From an uncultured Clostridia bacterium (lineage in GTDB: Bacteria; Bacillota; Clostridia; TANB77; UBA1234): a stretch of DNA of 64,000 nucleotides. The notes under the pieces are model-generated. The model worked only from the letters and a program-made list of their open reading frames with translations, did not search any database and was not told where the DNA came from. Made by a program: the position numbers and the translations under genes. How positions within the stretch are numbered: the stretch's first letter is position 1; each line of letters starts with the position of its first letter. Positions 27,604 to 37,623 of this stretch are shown here, in pieces. Where the stretch lies: NCBI GenBank assembly GCA_934149405.1, contig CAKPEV010000002.1, forward strand, positions 186,001 to 250,000. The letters run 5' to 3'.

Positions 27604-30600
27604 ATGAAAAGAAAATCGATATTTCTAGTTGGAGCTATGATGTTAATATTTGGAGGTAGCACGGTTTCTCTGCGAAACAAAGTTTTAGCGACTGAAAGCG
27701 GAAGTGTAGAAAGCGTATCTATAACGCAGGAATGTACACACGAGAAGTTAAAGTACATATATGCAGGTCTAACACATAGCATTGAATGCGAAGAGTGTGG
27801 GGAAGACTTGGAAAGTGAAACGCATATCGACAAGGATAATGATATGCGTTGCGACGCATGCCTTGCAAAGCTTTCAGCAGTTGCTCCAACTACTGCCGAG
27901 GGTTATGTTAGTAGCAATCTAACATTGGATGACAAAATTAAAATATCGATTAAAGCAAACAGAGATGAAGTTAATGGAATTTCAGTTTCTGCTTGGTATG
28001 GCAAGAGTCCCCTTGAAAAACTAGAACAAGGAGTTGACGAGGAAGGAAAAACGTATTACAAAGGTTCGACATATTCTATAAAGGCTGAATACAACGAAAA
28101 TACGGCTTGCTATGAGGCAGATGTCAATTTTTCAGACGTTAATGGAAAGGACGGCAAGTACTATTTTGATGCACTTATATTTGGAAAAACTGGCTCTCAA
28201 AGATATGTGAGATTGTCTGTTGTAGAATACGTAAAAAACGGTATTTCAACAGTTTCAACTTACAGAAATACTGATGGAACGTTAGATGTTTCTATAAAAG
28301 CGGTTGAAGGCGGAGAGATATACATTGCAAAGAATGGAGAAGAACCAACAGACGAATCGAACTGGGTATCGTATAATCCAAATCAAATATATACAGTTCA
28401 AGATGAGAATATAGAGGTAAAAGAAATTGGCGTTTATTACAGAGCACTTACTGCAGCAGGTGCAGTTATGAAAGCACCTACTATATTGAGAGCACCGTCG
28501 GCAAGTGATTCTAAAACAATGGTTACAGAATGGACAATACCAAACGCAAATACAGAAGTAATATTGCCAATACAAGGCGTAGGAATAAATGTTACGATTA
28601 ACTGGGGTGACGGAACAACAGCGCAAATAACTAGCGAATTCCCAACCCATACATATACTACTGCTGGAACATATGATGTAACTATGACAGGAACGTGTCC
28701 AGTATTTGGATATACTGGAATGAATGCGCCAGCTACAACGAGTGAATTCTATACGTTTACACAATATCTAACAGGTGTAAAACAATTTGGAGAACTTTCT
28801 GCTACAAGATATGGATTCTCAAATTGTGGCAAACTTCAATATGTTTCAGGAGATGCAACAGAGAATACATTTGCAAATGTAACAGATATGAGCAATATGT
28901 TTGCATATTGTGATAGATTAGCTAGTCTTGACTTAAATGGATTTGATACAAGTAATGTTACAAATATGTCTGGAATGTTTTGGGTTTGTATGAGACTAAC
29001 AGAAATTGATATTTCTACATTTGATACTTCGAATGTAACTAATATGGAAAGAATGTTTAGTACATGTAACGCATTAAAAAAGGTGATAGTAACAGGACTA
29101 GATACTTCAAATGTTGTTAGGTTTGGAAGTATGTTTAGTTCTTGCAATAAACTAGAAGAAATTGATTTGACCGCTTTTAATTTTTCTGTTGCAAAAGATA
29201 TTTCTAATATGTTTTCATATTGTAATAGCCTGGAAAAAATAGATACAAGTTGTATTAGATTAGGAAGCAATTGTAATGTTGGAGGAATGTTTGGTAATTG
29301 CGCAAAAATAAAGAGTTTGGATTTATCTTTCATAGATTCTGAAAAAGTAACAAACCCTGATAGATTACTTTACAAAGCATCATCACTTGAAACAATTATC
29401 ATTAATAAGAAATTTCCAGCAGGTGCCACCGACATTTTCACAGGTACTACAAATTTAAAGAAGATTATATTAACAGATGCCACACCTACGATAGACCAAT
29501 TTGCAACTGTTAAGGATGATATACCAAATGTAACTTTCTATGTCCCTGGTGAAAATGCTGAAACGGCGTATGAGTCGGCTTGGTCAAGCGATTTTTCAGT
29601 GGATAGAATAAGACCTATCTTAGAGTTGGCAGGAGATAAAGAAATAACAATAGGAACATATGAGGATTATGATACAGAAGATTATTTAGTTATGGGCATA
29701 GATGTTTCAAATTCTGGAGATTATATGACTCTTGGATACAACGTTGAACATAACTCAACGGTTGTTAGTGATACGCCAGGCACGTATGAACATGAGTACA
29801 TTTTAACAAGAACGGTTGATGGTGTGAAAACAACAATTATGTCTGTTAAGAAAATTGTTACGGTAGATAAAAAAGCCATAACTGCACCAGATAAGTTTAA
29901 GGCCTCTCAACATGCTGATACAAGAATCATAACTTTAACATGGCAAAAACATAAAGATCCAAACGCAAAATACGAATTATCATATAAAAATACAGAAGGC
30001 ACATGGGAGATTTTATCTACAACTGCTGATACGCCATATTTGCACAAGGGATTAAGTCCTAACCAAACATTTGAGTACAGATTAAGAGCTTATGATGATA
30101 TAAGTTATAGTAGTTACACATATACACAAGGTTCAACAAAGCCTAATATAATCTCTGGCGACACAGTTTTGGATACAGTTAAACCAATAATTAATTTCAT
30201 TTCATATGCACCATTAGACAAGTATTCTAGAATAGGAAAGAGTTTTGAAATTTTATTTAGTGTTACAGATAATAATTATTATAGTGCATATAATAAAACT
30301 TCTGGCGATACAATAAAAATTATGATTGGAGATAAAACGGTTCCGGCAAATGCAATATCAATAATAAAAGAAACAATAACAAGTGGAGAAAATGTAAAAG
30401 TAGTAGTTAATAAAATGCCTAATATATCAGCATCAGGAGAGATTAAACTTGTTATACCAGCAGACACGATTAAGGATAAAGCTTTAAATGGAAACATCGA
30501 AATGGAATATGAAACACCTGTAATATATGTAAATTCTAATATAACAACAGATGCTCCAGATGTTGAAATTGAATATAATAAGGCAACAATTACTTGCAAT

Positions 30601-33600
30601 CAAACAACAGACGTGGAGTCAGATAGCGTAGTTATATATTATGAATACAGAAAGAGTGGCGATAGTGCTTTTACAAAAACAGATTTGAATGTTATAGAAG
30701 GACTGGAAGGAAATACTTACTACGAATTCAGAACTGTTTTAAGAGATATAACTGGAAATGAAGTTGCGTCAGATTCAGTTGTAAAATTCGTAGAATCAAT
30801 AACACCTGAACTTACAATCAATGTAACAACTCCAAATGCAGGTACATACGCTTTTGGTACAATTATAAATATTGATGCTAAATTTACAAAGCCCATAAAA
30901 TTAGTTACAAATCCAACACTTGTAATAAAATTTGGCACCGGAAAGAACATCTCATTAGATGGTACTTTTGATGAAGAAAACAATTTGATTAAATATACAT
31001 ATACTGTACAACTTGCTGATTTAGGAGAATTAACAGGGGTAAGCTTCAAAGGAAAAGTAAGAGCCTTAGATGGAAAAGTAATAGAATATAATTTCGCTCC
31101 ATCATTAGAGGCATTTGGCGTGCTTGCAAGAACAGGTGTGAGAAAAATAGATCAAAGCGGAGATGCAACATACTATCCATATATTCAAAATGCGATCGAT
31201 AGCATAAATGATAATAAAGTCGAAGAAACAATAGAGTTACTTTTAAATGAAGATGTTGAAACGGCAATTGTTGTTGAAGAAAACAAAAAAGTTTTCTTAT
31301 ATCAAAATGGTAAGGATATTGTTTCAAACGGTGGAGATTACAAGATATTCATAAATAAAGGCGAGCTAAGAATTAGTGAAGAACTTGGTACAGGCAAAAT
31401 TATAGTTAATGCAGTAGATAATGGGGTAGGAATTGAAAACCTTGGAAAGTTAACAATTGAAACTGGATATATACAAACAAAGACAACTAACACATCGGGA
31501 AGTGCAGTGGGAATTTCAAATAAAGGTACGCTTATTGTTGGAAAGAACGATGGCAACGTTAGTGAGCAAAGCCCAATAATTGATTCAACAGAATTTGGTG
31601 TATACGTGTCAGATGGCGGAACATTTGAATTCTATGATGGTGTAATAATGGGTGCAAGAGGCAAATCATATTATGGAAAAATTACAACTTGTGATGGATA
31701 CAACATTGTTACTCAAAACATTGAAACAGCAAGAGAGAAAACGTACATCGGAGTGGATAGAATTCCACCAAGAATAGATTATGAAATTTTAACAAAAGGC
31801 TGGAGAAAAGATTTTGTAAAGGTTAAAATAACTGTTTTTGATGAAGAATCAGGCATTAAGATAGTTAAGTTAAATACAGAAGAACTTGTAATGGATGCAG
31901 ATTTAACTAAAGAAGTTCAATTTGATGAAAACGGAGAGTATGTAGTTTATGCAGAAGACAATGTTGGAAACAGCTCATATAAGATAATACAAATTAACAC
32001 TATAGATAAAGAAGCACCAAACATTTTATCAATAACAGCTGATGAAGAAATTTCTGATACAGAAATTAAAGTACTTGTTACAGTTAGAGATTATCAATCA
32101 GGTCTAGCAGGAATTATAATTAAAAATGTTGATGAAGTTCCGACGGATGATGAAAACTGGATTTTATTAGATAAGTATCCTACATCAAAACAAATCATAC
32201 CAGTTGCAATAAAGAGAGGAGAAACAAATTACTGCTTCGCAAAAGATAGAGCCGGAAATATCGGCAAATATGACGGCGAAATCATAGTAGATGAAATAGA
32301 TAAAATAGCTCCAGTAATACAAAGTGCAAAAATAATCAAAGAAAATGGTAAAGATTATATTATAGGTAAAGCTGTTTTAGTAGATGTTATTGCTACAGAT
32401 AATATTGGAGTAACAGACATTTTAATTACGAGTCAAAACATGTCAGATAACGATGTTAAGGCTTCGGAAGATTGGAAAGAATATACGAGATATAATGTAT
32501 ACAAATTGCCTGTTGAAGGAGATAAGTTATATACAATATATATTTGGGTAAAAGATGCAGCTGGAAATATAAGCTTGCATGCGACAGCAAGTTCAGAACT
32601 AAAAGCATTAATCATAGGAGACAATGAGAAAGATTATGTTGGAAGTGATGTGATATATAATAAATCAAGACTAAGATTTAGAATAAAGGACTGGAACTAT
32701 GATTATAATCCAGAAAATGCTTTAGAGAAAAAAGACATCTTACTAAGATTAACATCAGGAGATAAAGTAATAAGAAACATTCAAACAGGATTAACATTAA
32801 CCAAAATTAAAGATTACGTTTCAATGGATAGCGACCAATACAAAGGCGAATTATACGAATTAGGTATGGAAAATATACCTGGTACAGGCAACTTAAGCTT
32901 AGTAGTACTAGGTGGTGCAGTATCAGATATGGCTAGAAACGCAATTCAGGGTGTTGCTAAATTAACAGACATATTTATAGATAATAACTCACCAAAAGTA
33001 AAAGTTGAAAATACGGACTTATATGACGAAAATCAAAAATTAATAAGAAATATAACAGTTGTAGATAACGAAAACAACTTAATTCAAGCAATAGAAGTAT
33101 CATATAAAGGTGTAACAAAAACATATAACTTAAGCAATGGCAAAATATCATTAGGACTTTTAGATGGCGAAAAAATAGTTGCATACGATAAAGCCGGAAA
33201 TACATTGACTCATATCGTAGGAAGTTCAGTTGAACCAATGCTTACAGCAGATAAATATGACGTAACTCTTGTTTATGGTGGTGAAGCAGAAAAATTCGGA
33301 TACGTATATAATGGAGATGGTGCAATTTATATCGAATCGAGCGATACATCAATAGCTAATGCTTCTATAAATACAAACACAAAAGAAATTACCGTATTAC
33401 CAGTAAACGCTGGTGAATGTGAAATAACAGTAAGAACTCTTGGAACTAAGAATTACATGGATGCGAAAATGAAAATACATATAACTGTAAAGAAGAGACC
33501 AGTTATATTAGAATGGTCAAATGGAGTATTTAACTACGACGGAACAGAAAAGAGCGTTACAGCAATTGTAAAGAATGTTATTTTAGGTGACGGAGTGCCA

Positions 33601-35217
33601 ATTGGAGAATACAGAAATAGTATAAGAATTAACTCGGGTAAATACACAGCAGAGGTACTAAGTGTAGATAACAACAACTATACAGTCGAAGGCGGAACAA
33701 ATATTACATTCGACTGGGAGATAAAGAAAGTAGACAGAATTGTAACATTAGATAAAGATGATGTAAGTATTAGAATGCCAGATACAGCAACAATCAATTT
33801 TACATATACAGGCGAAGAAGCAAAAGGAATAACAACTACAATATCTGGTGAGAACATGGTTGAGCCGGTAATAAAAGAAGCACATGGAGAAGGAACAATA
33901 ACATTAAACCCTCTTACAGTGGGACATAGCACAACACTAATACTAAACATACCAGAATCAACAAACTATAACGCAGCAAGTGTAAGCATAAACGTAAGAG
34001 TTACAAAATTACTTACAGTATTCTTTGATGCACAAGGTGGAACACCGGCATATCATACAAGAACTGTTGAATACGATGAGCCATATGGCGAATTACCAGT
34101 TTCAACGAATGGAGTAAGAACATTTATAGGATGGTTCACAGAAAAAGAAGGAAAAGGCACATTAATAACAGCAGATACAATCGTAAGTATAAAAGATAAA
34201 CATACATTGTATGCTTGCTGGAACAGAGCACCGGAAAATGTAACTGTAAAAGTAAAATCAAAAACAACAAATTCGATAACATTTACAATGTCAGCAACAG
34301 ATAAAGATGGAGACGAATTAACATTTGATGTTTATGTTAATGGAAGTTATAAAACAACAACAGCAAAAGTCGCTTCTGGTAGTAGCACAGAGTACACAGT
34401 TACAGGTTTATCAAGATACACATATTATTCTTACTATGTAATAGCAAGTGATGGAATGCAAGAAGCACAAAGTGCAACAGGAAACGTAAGGACATATTGT
34501 CCTGGTGATGACTATACATGTTATCCATCGTATTGTGATGGTTATACATACAAAGTTACTACATGTAGTAGATGTGGTGGTGACGGAGAAGCAAGTGAAT
34601 GGTGTAGTGGAGGTGGAACAAGTACATGTTCATCATGTAATGGAAAAGGAACATACACTTGTTCAGGAGGCTCGTCATCGACATCGAAGTGTTCTATTTG
34701 TGACGGTAGCGGCTCTTGCCCAGGAACTCCACATGAAACAAACGTAAGGACGTTTACTTGCTCAAATGGACATACAGACGCAACGCATACTGATTATAGA
34801 TGTGATACTTGCGGTATAACAGGTGAAAGTGAGTATTGTCCACATTGGACAGACGGAGTAGCTTGTATACAATGGGGAACGAATAATCATGCAGGCAATT
34901 GTGGTGGCTGTGGAGGCACTGGAAAAGTAGGAAGTTCTACAACTTGTTCACACGGCTATACAAGCTCACATACAGCAAGTTGTACTAATTGTGGTGGAGA
35001 TGGCGAAATATCATATACATGTAGTCATGGATACAGTAGTGGACATGATTATACAACAACATGTAGTAGATGCGATGGTAAAGGTGAAGCAACAGAGGCA
35101 ACAAGACCTTGTCCACACGGATATTCTTCTTCACACTACTATTGTTCACATATTTCAAATGGCTCATCATCAACACACAAATATTGTAGCCATGGTAATG
35201 TGGGTCAACACGATTAA
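27604..35217 (+). CDS. Large secreted BspA-like protein with DUF285, beta-helix, Ig/Fn3, InlB-type repeat and Cys-rich zinc-finger-like tail
   Basis: A 2,537-residue protein with AAAGGGGA before the ATG and a signal peptide (residues 1 to about 30). Near the N-terminus a Cys/His cluster ends in HIDKDNDMRCDACL, followed by a GBS Bsp-like domain. A PKD-like VNWGDG-type domain (INWGDGTT) and about seven DUF285 repeats occupy residues 300-620; then DUF5011-like, Fn3, one beta-helix cassette, several Ig-like domains, an MBG-like pair and one Listeria-Bacteroides (InlB B) repeat near 2140-2200, and another Fn3. The last 240 residues are Cys/His/Gly/Ser-rich with six CxxCxGxG motifs like those of DnaJ (for example CSRCGGDG, CSSCNGKG) alternating with C(S/P)HGYSSxH units. 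The tail may bind metal or cross-link; that is inference. Confidence 0.85.
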   Translation: MKRKSIFLVGAMMLIFGGSTVSLRNKVLATESGSVESVSITQECTHEKLKYIYAGLTHSIECEECGEDLESETHIDKDNDMRCDACLAKLSAVAPTTAEGYVSSNLTLDDKIKISIKANRDEVNGISVSAWYGKSPLEKLEQGVDEEGKTYYKGSTYSIKAEYNENTACYEADVNFSDVNGKDGKYYFDALIFGKTGSQRYVRLSVVEYVKNGISTVSTYRNTDGTLDVSIKAVEGGEIYIAKNGEEPTDESNWVSYNPNQIYTVQDENIEVKEIGVYYRALTAAGAVMKAPTILRAPSASDSKTMVTEWTIPNANTEVILPIQGVGINVTINWGDGTTAQITSEFPTHTYTTAGTYDVTMTGTCPVFGYTGMNAPATTSEFYTFTQYLTGVKQFGELSATRYGFSNCGKLQYVSGDATENTFANVTDMSNMFAYCDRLASLDLNGFDTSNVTNMSGMFWVCMRLTEIDISTFDTSNVTNMERMFSTCNALKKVIVTGLDTSNVVRFGSMFSSCNKLEEIDLTAFNFSVAKDISNMFSYCNSLEKIDTSCIRLGSNCNVGGMFGNCAKIKSLDLSFIDSEKVTNPDRLLYKASSLETIIINKKFPAGATDIFTGTTNLKKIILTDATPTIDQFATVKDDIPNVTFYVPGENAETAYESAWSSDFSVDRIRPILELAGDKEITIGTYEDYDTEDYLVMGIDVSNSGDYMTLGYNVEHNSTVVSDTPGTYEHEYILTRTVDGVKTTIMSVKKIVTVDKKAITAPDKFKASQHADTRIITLTWQKHKDPNAKYELSYKNTEGTWEILSTTADTPYLHKGLSPNQTFEYRLRAYDDISYSSYTYTQGSTKPNIISGDTVLDTVKPIINFISYAPLDKYSRIGKSFEILFSVTDNNYYSAYNKTSGDTIKIMIGDKTVPANAISIIKETITSGENVKVVVNKMPNISASGEIKLVIPADTIKDKALNGNIEMEYETPVIYVNSNITTDAPDVEIEYNKATITCNQTTDVESDSVVIYYEYRKSGDSAFTKTDLNVIEGLEGNTYYEFRTVLRDITGNEVASDSVVKFVESITPELTINVTTPNAGTYAFGTIINIDAKFTKPIKLVTNPTLVIKFGTGKNISLDGTFDEENNLIKYTYTVQLADLGELTGVSFKGKVRALDGKVIEYNFAPSLEAFGVLARTGVRKIDQSGDATYYPYIQNAIDSINDNKVEETIELLLNEDVETAIVVEENKKVFLYQNGKDIVSNGGDYKIFINKGELRISEELGTGKIIVNAVDNGVGIENLGKLTIETGYIQTKTTNTSGSAVGISNKGTLIVGKNDGNVSEQSPIIDSTEFGVYVSDGGTFEFYDGVIMGARGKSYYGKITTCDGYNIVTQNIETAREKTYIGVDRIPPRIDYEILTKGWRKDFVKVKITVFDEESGIKIVKLNTEELVMDADLTKEVQFDENGEYVVYAEDNVGNSSYKIIQINTIDKEAPNILSITADEEISDTEIKVLVTVRDYQSGLAGIIIKNVDEVPTDDENWILLDKYPTSKQIIPVAIKRGETNYCFAKDRAGNIGKYDGEIIVDEIDKIAPVIQSAKIIKENGKDYIIGKAVLVDVIATDNIGVTDILITSQNMSDNDVKASEDWKEYTRYNVYKLPVEGDKLYTIYIWVKDAAGNISLHATASSELKALIIGDNEKDYVGSDVIYNKSRLRFRIKDWNYDYNPENALEKKDILLRLTSGDKVIRNIQTGLTLTKIKDYVSMDSDQYKGELYELGMENIPGTGNLSLVVLGGAVSDMARNAIQGVAKLTDIFIDNNSPKVKVENTDLYDENQKLIRNITVVDNENNLIQAIEVSYKGVTKTYNLSNGKISLGLLDGEKIVAYDKAGNTLTHIVGSSVEPMLTADKYDVTLVYGGEAEKFGYVYNGDGAIYIESSDTSIANASINTNTKEITVLPVNAGECEITVRTLGTKNYMDAKMKIHITVKKRPVILEWSNGVFNYDGTEKSVTAIVKNVILGDGVPIGEYRNSIRINSGKYTAEVLSVDNNNYTVEGGTNITFDWEIKKVDRIVTLDKDDVSIRMPDTATINFTYTGEEAKGITTTISGENMVEPVIKEAHGEGTITLNPLTVGHSTTLILNIPESTNYNAASVSINVRVTKLLTVFFDAQGGTPAYHTRTVEYDEPYGELPVSTNGVRTFIGWFTEKEGKGTLITADTIVSIKDKHTLYACWNRAPENVTVKVKSKTTNSITFTMSATDKDGDELTFDVYVNGSYKTTTAKVASGSSTEYTVTGLSRYTYYSYYVIASDGMQEAQSATGNVRTYCPGDDYTCYPSYCDGYTYKVTTCSRCGGDGEASEWCSGGGTSTCSSCNGKGTYTCSGGSSSTSKCSICDGSGSCPGTPHETNVRTFTCSNGHTDATHTDYRCDTCGITGESEYCPHWTDGVACIQWGTNNHAGNCGGCGGTGKVGSSTTCSHGYTSSHTASCTNCGGDGEISYTCSHGYSSGHDYTTTCSRCDGKGEATEATRPCPHGYSSSHYYCSHISNGSSSTHKYCSHGNVGQHD

Positions 35218-35249
35218 TTTAACAAACCTAAGTGATTCAAAATCACATT

Positions 35250-35284
35250 AGACTGCTAGCAAAAATTTTGCTGGCAGTCTTTTG
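35250..35284 (+). terminator. Rho-independent terminator
   Basis: A 15-bp stem (35250-35264 with 35266-35280, one G-T pair) followed by TTTT closes the 27604 gene. Confidence 0.85.
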
Positions 35285-35326
35285 ATATATTAATGTATAA
35301 AAACGTTTCTTTGTCATATAATATTA

Positions 35327-35355
35327 TTGACAATACACATAATGCGTATTATAAT
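35327..35355 (+). promoter_or_regulatory. Consensus promoter with palindromic operator for hicAB
   Basis: Perfect TTGACA (35327-35332) and TATAAT (35350-35355), 17 bp apart. A near-perfect 19-bp palindrome (AATACACATAATGCGTATT, 35332-35350) fills the spacer, the expected place for autorepression by HicB. Confidence 0.82.
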
Positions 35356-35380
35356 AAGAAGTATCGAAAGGAGGAAAGTC

Positions 35381-35567
35381 ATGAATTTCCGACAAGTAGA
35401 TAAGTTATTAAGAGAAGATGGATGGTATTGTATAGGAGCTTCGAAAAGTTCTCATTATCAATATAAACATTCAAGCAAACCACGGCAAGGTAACTATACC
35501 AAAGCATGCTGGCGATTTGCCTACGAAAACTCTTAATAGCATACTTAAACAAGCAAGGTTAAAATAG
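35381..35567 (+). pseudogene. hicA: hicA toxin gene with a one-base frameshift
   Basis: AAAGGAGG precedes the ATG at 35381. The frame gives MNFRQVDKLLREDGW, then SSHYQYKHSSKP, the HicA double-stranded-RNA-binding-like fold with its catalytic His (GSHHQYKH in relatives). After KP the frame runs off-family and stops at 35535. Dropping one C (35481 or 35483) restores PGKVTIPKHAGDLP, then TKTLNSILKQARLK, ending at TAG 35565-35567, an exact HicA ending and family length (61 residues). The intact antitoxin hicB follows. So the toxin is probably inactive here, unless this is a sequencing error or frameshifting occurs. Confidence 0.88.
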
Positions 35568-35578
35568 ACCTTGCTTGT
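35549..35578 (+). repeat. Inverted repeat spanning the hicA stop
   Basis: A perfect 11-bp stem (ACAAGCAAGGT at 35549-35559, ACCTTGCTTGT at 35568-35578) with an 8-nt loop between hicA and hicB. No T tract follows. It may stabilise or partly terminate the transcript. Confidence 0.6.
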
Positions 35579-35604
35579 AAATATATAATTTAGGGGGTGT
35601 GAGT

Positions 35605-36042
35605 ATGAAAGTTATTTATCCAGTTTGCATTTTTCAAACAAAAGAAGAATATATGGCTTTTGTTCCAGACCTAGATACGAATAATACTTATGGTAAAACA
35701 TTGGAGGAAGCCTTGTATATGGCACAAGATTTAATTGCAACATATATATTGGAAGATTTAGATGATGTAAGCAAAAATGAAATTCCAAAACAAAGTAATA
35801 TTGAAGATATAGATATAAAAAAGGTTCAAAAATATTGGGAGATTGAAGATAAAGACATAATTAGTTCGTTTAAAACTTTAGTTTTAGTGGATTTAGATGA
35901 ATTTGCACAAAAATGGAGTAACAAATCTGTTAGAAAAAATTTAACAATTCCTCAATGGCTTAATACAAAAGCAGAATCATTAAATATAAACTTTTCACAA
36001 GTATTGCAAGAGGCATTAATGCAGAAAATATATAAAAAATAA
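35605..36042 (+). CDS. hicB: HicB-type antitoxin
   Basis: A 145-residue protein; ATG 35605 is chosen over GTG 35599 because AGGGGG lies seven bases upstream. The N-terminal part MKVIYPVCIFQTKEEYMAFVPDLDTNNTYGKTLEEAL is the partially degraded RNase H-like fold of HicB. The C-terminal part (RKNLTIPQWLNTKAESLNINFSQVLQEAL) is a ribbon-helix-helix DNA-binding domain. HicB neutralises HicA and represses the operon, probably at the 35332-35350 palindrome. The gene appears intact although its toxin partner is frameshifted. Confidence 0.9.
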   Translation: MKVIYPVCIFQTKEEYMAFVPDLDTNNTYGKTLEEALYMAQDLIATYILEDLDDVSKNEIPKQSNIEDIDIKKVQKYWEIEDKDIISSFKTLVLVDLDEFAQKWSNKSVRKNLTIPQWLNTKAESLNINFSQVLQEALMQKIYKK

Positions 36043-36068
36043 TATTACAAAAGAAACCATATTAATGT

Positions 36069-36116
36069 GAACTCAAATTGTTAAATAAAAATTTACAATT
36101 TGGGTTCTCTTTTTTA
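36069..36116 (+). terminator. Rho-independent terminator
   Basis: A 13-bp stem (36069-36081 with 36095-36107, one G-T pair) followed by CTCTTTTTT. The same hairpin sequence, with few changes, recurs at 62503-62548. Confidence 0.92.
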
Positions 36117-36172
36117 TGTATTGTACATGATTTATCATAAACAATAATACAAAAATTTCACAAACCAATGTC

Positions 36173-36202
36173 TTGTGCGATATTTATATTTGGGTGTATA
36201 AT
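36173..36202 (+). promoter_or_regulatory. Predicted promoter
   Basis: TTGTGC (36173-36178) and TATAAT (36197-36202), spacer 18 bp, upstream of the YibE/F-like gene. Confidence 0.5.
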
Positions 36203-36232
36203 CTAGCTATTACAATAGTGAGGAGAGATAAA

Positions 36233-37465
36233 ATGAAAAAGTATTTTATTTTATTATTAAGTATTCTAGTGCTATGCGTAGGACAAGCTGTCTTTGCTAC
36301 GGACACAAAGGAATACATAGAATATTCGTCTGGTGAGAAAGATGATGGTTCGATATATTTAGATTCGTATGAGGATTATTTAAAAGCGCTTGGAAATGTT
36401 GATGAGCAAGAAGTGTACAAGGAGCAATATTTATCAGATTTAGCGAATGCAGTTCTTAATTATGATTTAACAGAAAGACCAGATGTTGTAAAAGCTAGAG
36501 TGCTTAATGTTGAAGGAAAGAAAGAATATTATTCGTATGATAGCTATGGCTTGTCTAAAATATCATATCAGCCAGTTAATGTTCAAGTGCTAGAAGGAAA
36601 GCACAAAGGCGAGACGTATGATATCTCATATATTTTAACTGCAGATAGCTACGAGAATTTGAAAGTCAAAGAATTAAAAGCAAATCAAAAAATAAATATA
36701 GTAATAAGTGAATCAGGCGATGAATCCTACGCGTACGCGACAACAGTTGATTCTGCTGTGAATAGAGTGCCATTAACAGTTGCATTAATTATTGTTGCTG
36801 TGCTATTGATGATTGTATATTTAGGAAAGCAAGGTATGAAAATTATCCCACAAATGATATTGCTAGCAGATATGGTAATGCTTGTGCTAGTGCCAGAACT
36901 ATTTGCAGGAAGAAGTTTATTATGGCTAACAATAGTTACATCAATTTTATATATCATAGTTGAATCGGTAATTAAAGTTGGACTAAACTCTAAAGCAGTT
37001 GCTGCAATATTTTCAACGATCGTTGTTACACTAGCGTTAACAGTTGTACTAGTTGGCGTTTCAAATATAGCAAACTTCTCAGGTATAACATATGAAGTGT
37101 TAAATATGTTGGAAAGTTTTCCAAAAGGAACAATAGATTTTTATATGCTTTATATATCTAGCTTTATTTTACTATGCATGATTGTAACATCAAATATATC
37201 ATGCATGGCGATTAACACAAACGGAGATAAAAAAGCGATAAAAGAAAACATAGCAGAAAAATTACCACTATTTATCGGAATACTATTTGTATCAATAATA
37301 CCAAAATACTTGTATTTGCTTATATCTAAATACACATACGACGAAATAATAAATTCAGAAATGTTGCTTACGGATGTGTATAAAATAATATTCTTAATAA
37401 TAGCTATGGTGGTAACTGTGCAAATTACAGAATACGCAAAGAAGTTGTTTGTGGACGAGAAATAA
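36233..37465 (+). CDS. YibE/F-like multi-pass membrane protein
   Basis: A 410-residue protein; ATG 36233 follows AGGAGA and starts a signal sequence (MKKYFILLLSILVLCVGQAVFA). The extracytoplasmic part (to about residue 175) has VNVQVLEGKHKGETYDISY, the small beta domain that precedes the membrane part in YibE/F proteins. About seven hydrophobic helices follow from NRVPLTVALIIVAVLLM onward. The C-terminal membrane arrangement and the VLEGK-G motif fit YibE/F; the match is by pattern and the sequence is diverged. Family function is unknown. It is monocistronic, with its own promoter and terminator. Confidence 0.7.
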   Translation: MKKYFILLLSILVLCVGQAVFATDTKEYIEYSSGEKDDGSIYLDSYEDYLKALGNVDEQEVYKEQYLSDLANAVLNYDLTERPDVVKARVLNVEGKKEYYSYDSYGLSKISYQPVNVQVLEGKHKGETYDISYILTADSYENLKVKELKANQKINIVISESGDESYAYATTVDSAVNRVPLTVALIIVAVLLMIVYLGKQGMKIIPQMILLADMVMLVLVPELFAGRSLLWLTIVTSILYIIVESVIKVGLNSKAVAAIFSTIVVTLALTVVLVGVSNIANFSGITYEVLNMLESFPKGTIDFYMLYISSFILLCMIVTSNISCMAINTNGDKKAIKENIAEKLPLFIGILFVSIIPKYLYLLISKYTYDEIINSEMLLTDVYKIIFLIIAMVVTVQITEYAKKLFVDEK

Positions 37466-37475
37466 AAAGAATAAA

Positions 37476-37520
37476 AATAAGGACGTAGAAAAATTTAATA
37501 TTTCTATGTCCTTATTTTTT
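37476..37520 (+). terminator. Rho-independent terminator
   Basis: A 16-bp stem (37476-37491 with 37501-37516, one G-T pair) and a T tract end the YibE/F-like gene. Confidence 0.93.
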
Positions 37521-37565
37521 ATTGATACAAAATTAGTGATAAAATCAAAATAATACGACAATTTC

Positions 37566-37623
37566 AAAAAATGTGAAACAAATTAGAGAAAAAAACGCAA
37601 AAAAGTTTCACATTTTTTAAGAT
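37566..37623. terminator. Second hairpin with T tract, orphan
   Basis: A perfect 14-bp stem (AAAAAATGTGAAAC at 37566-37579, complement at 37605-37618) with a 25-nt A-rich loop. It reads as a terminator on both strands. No gene lies between it and the terminator at 37476, so it is either a back-up or ends an unseen transcript. Confidence 0.6.
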
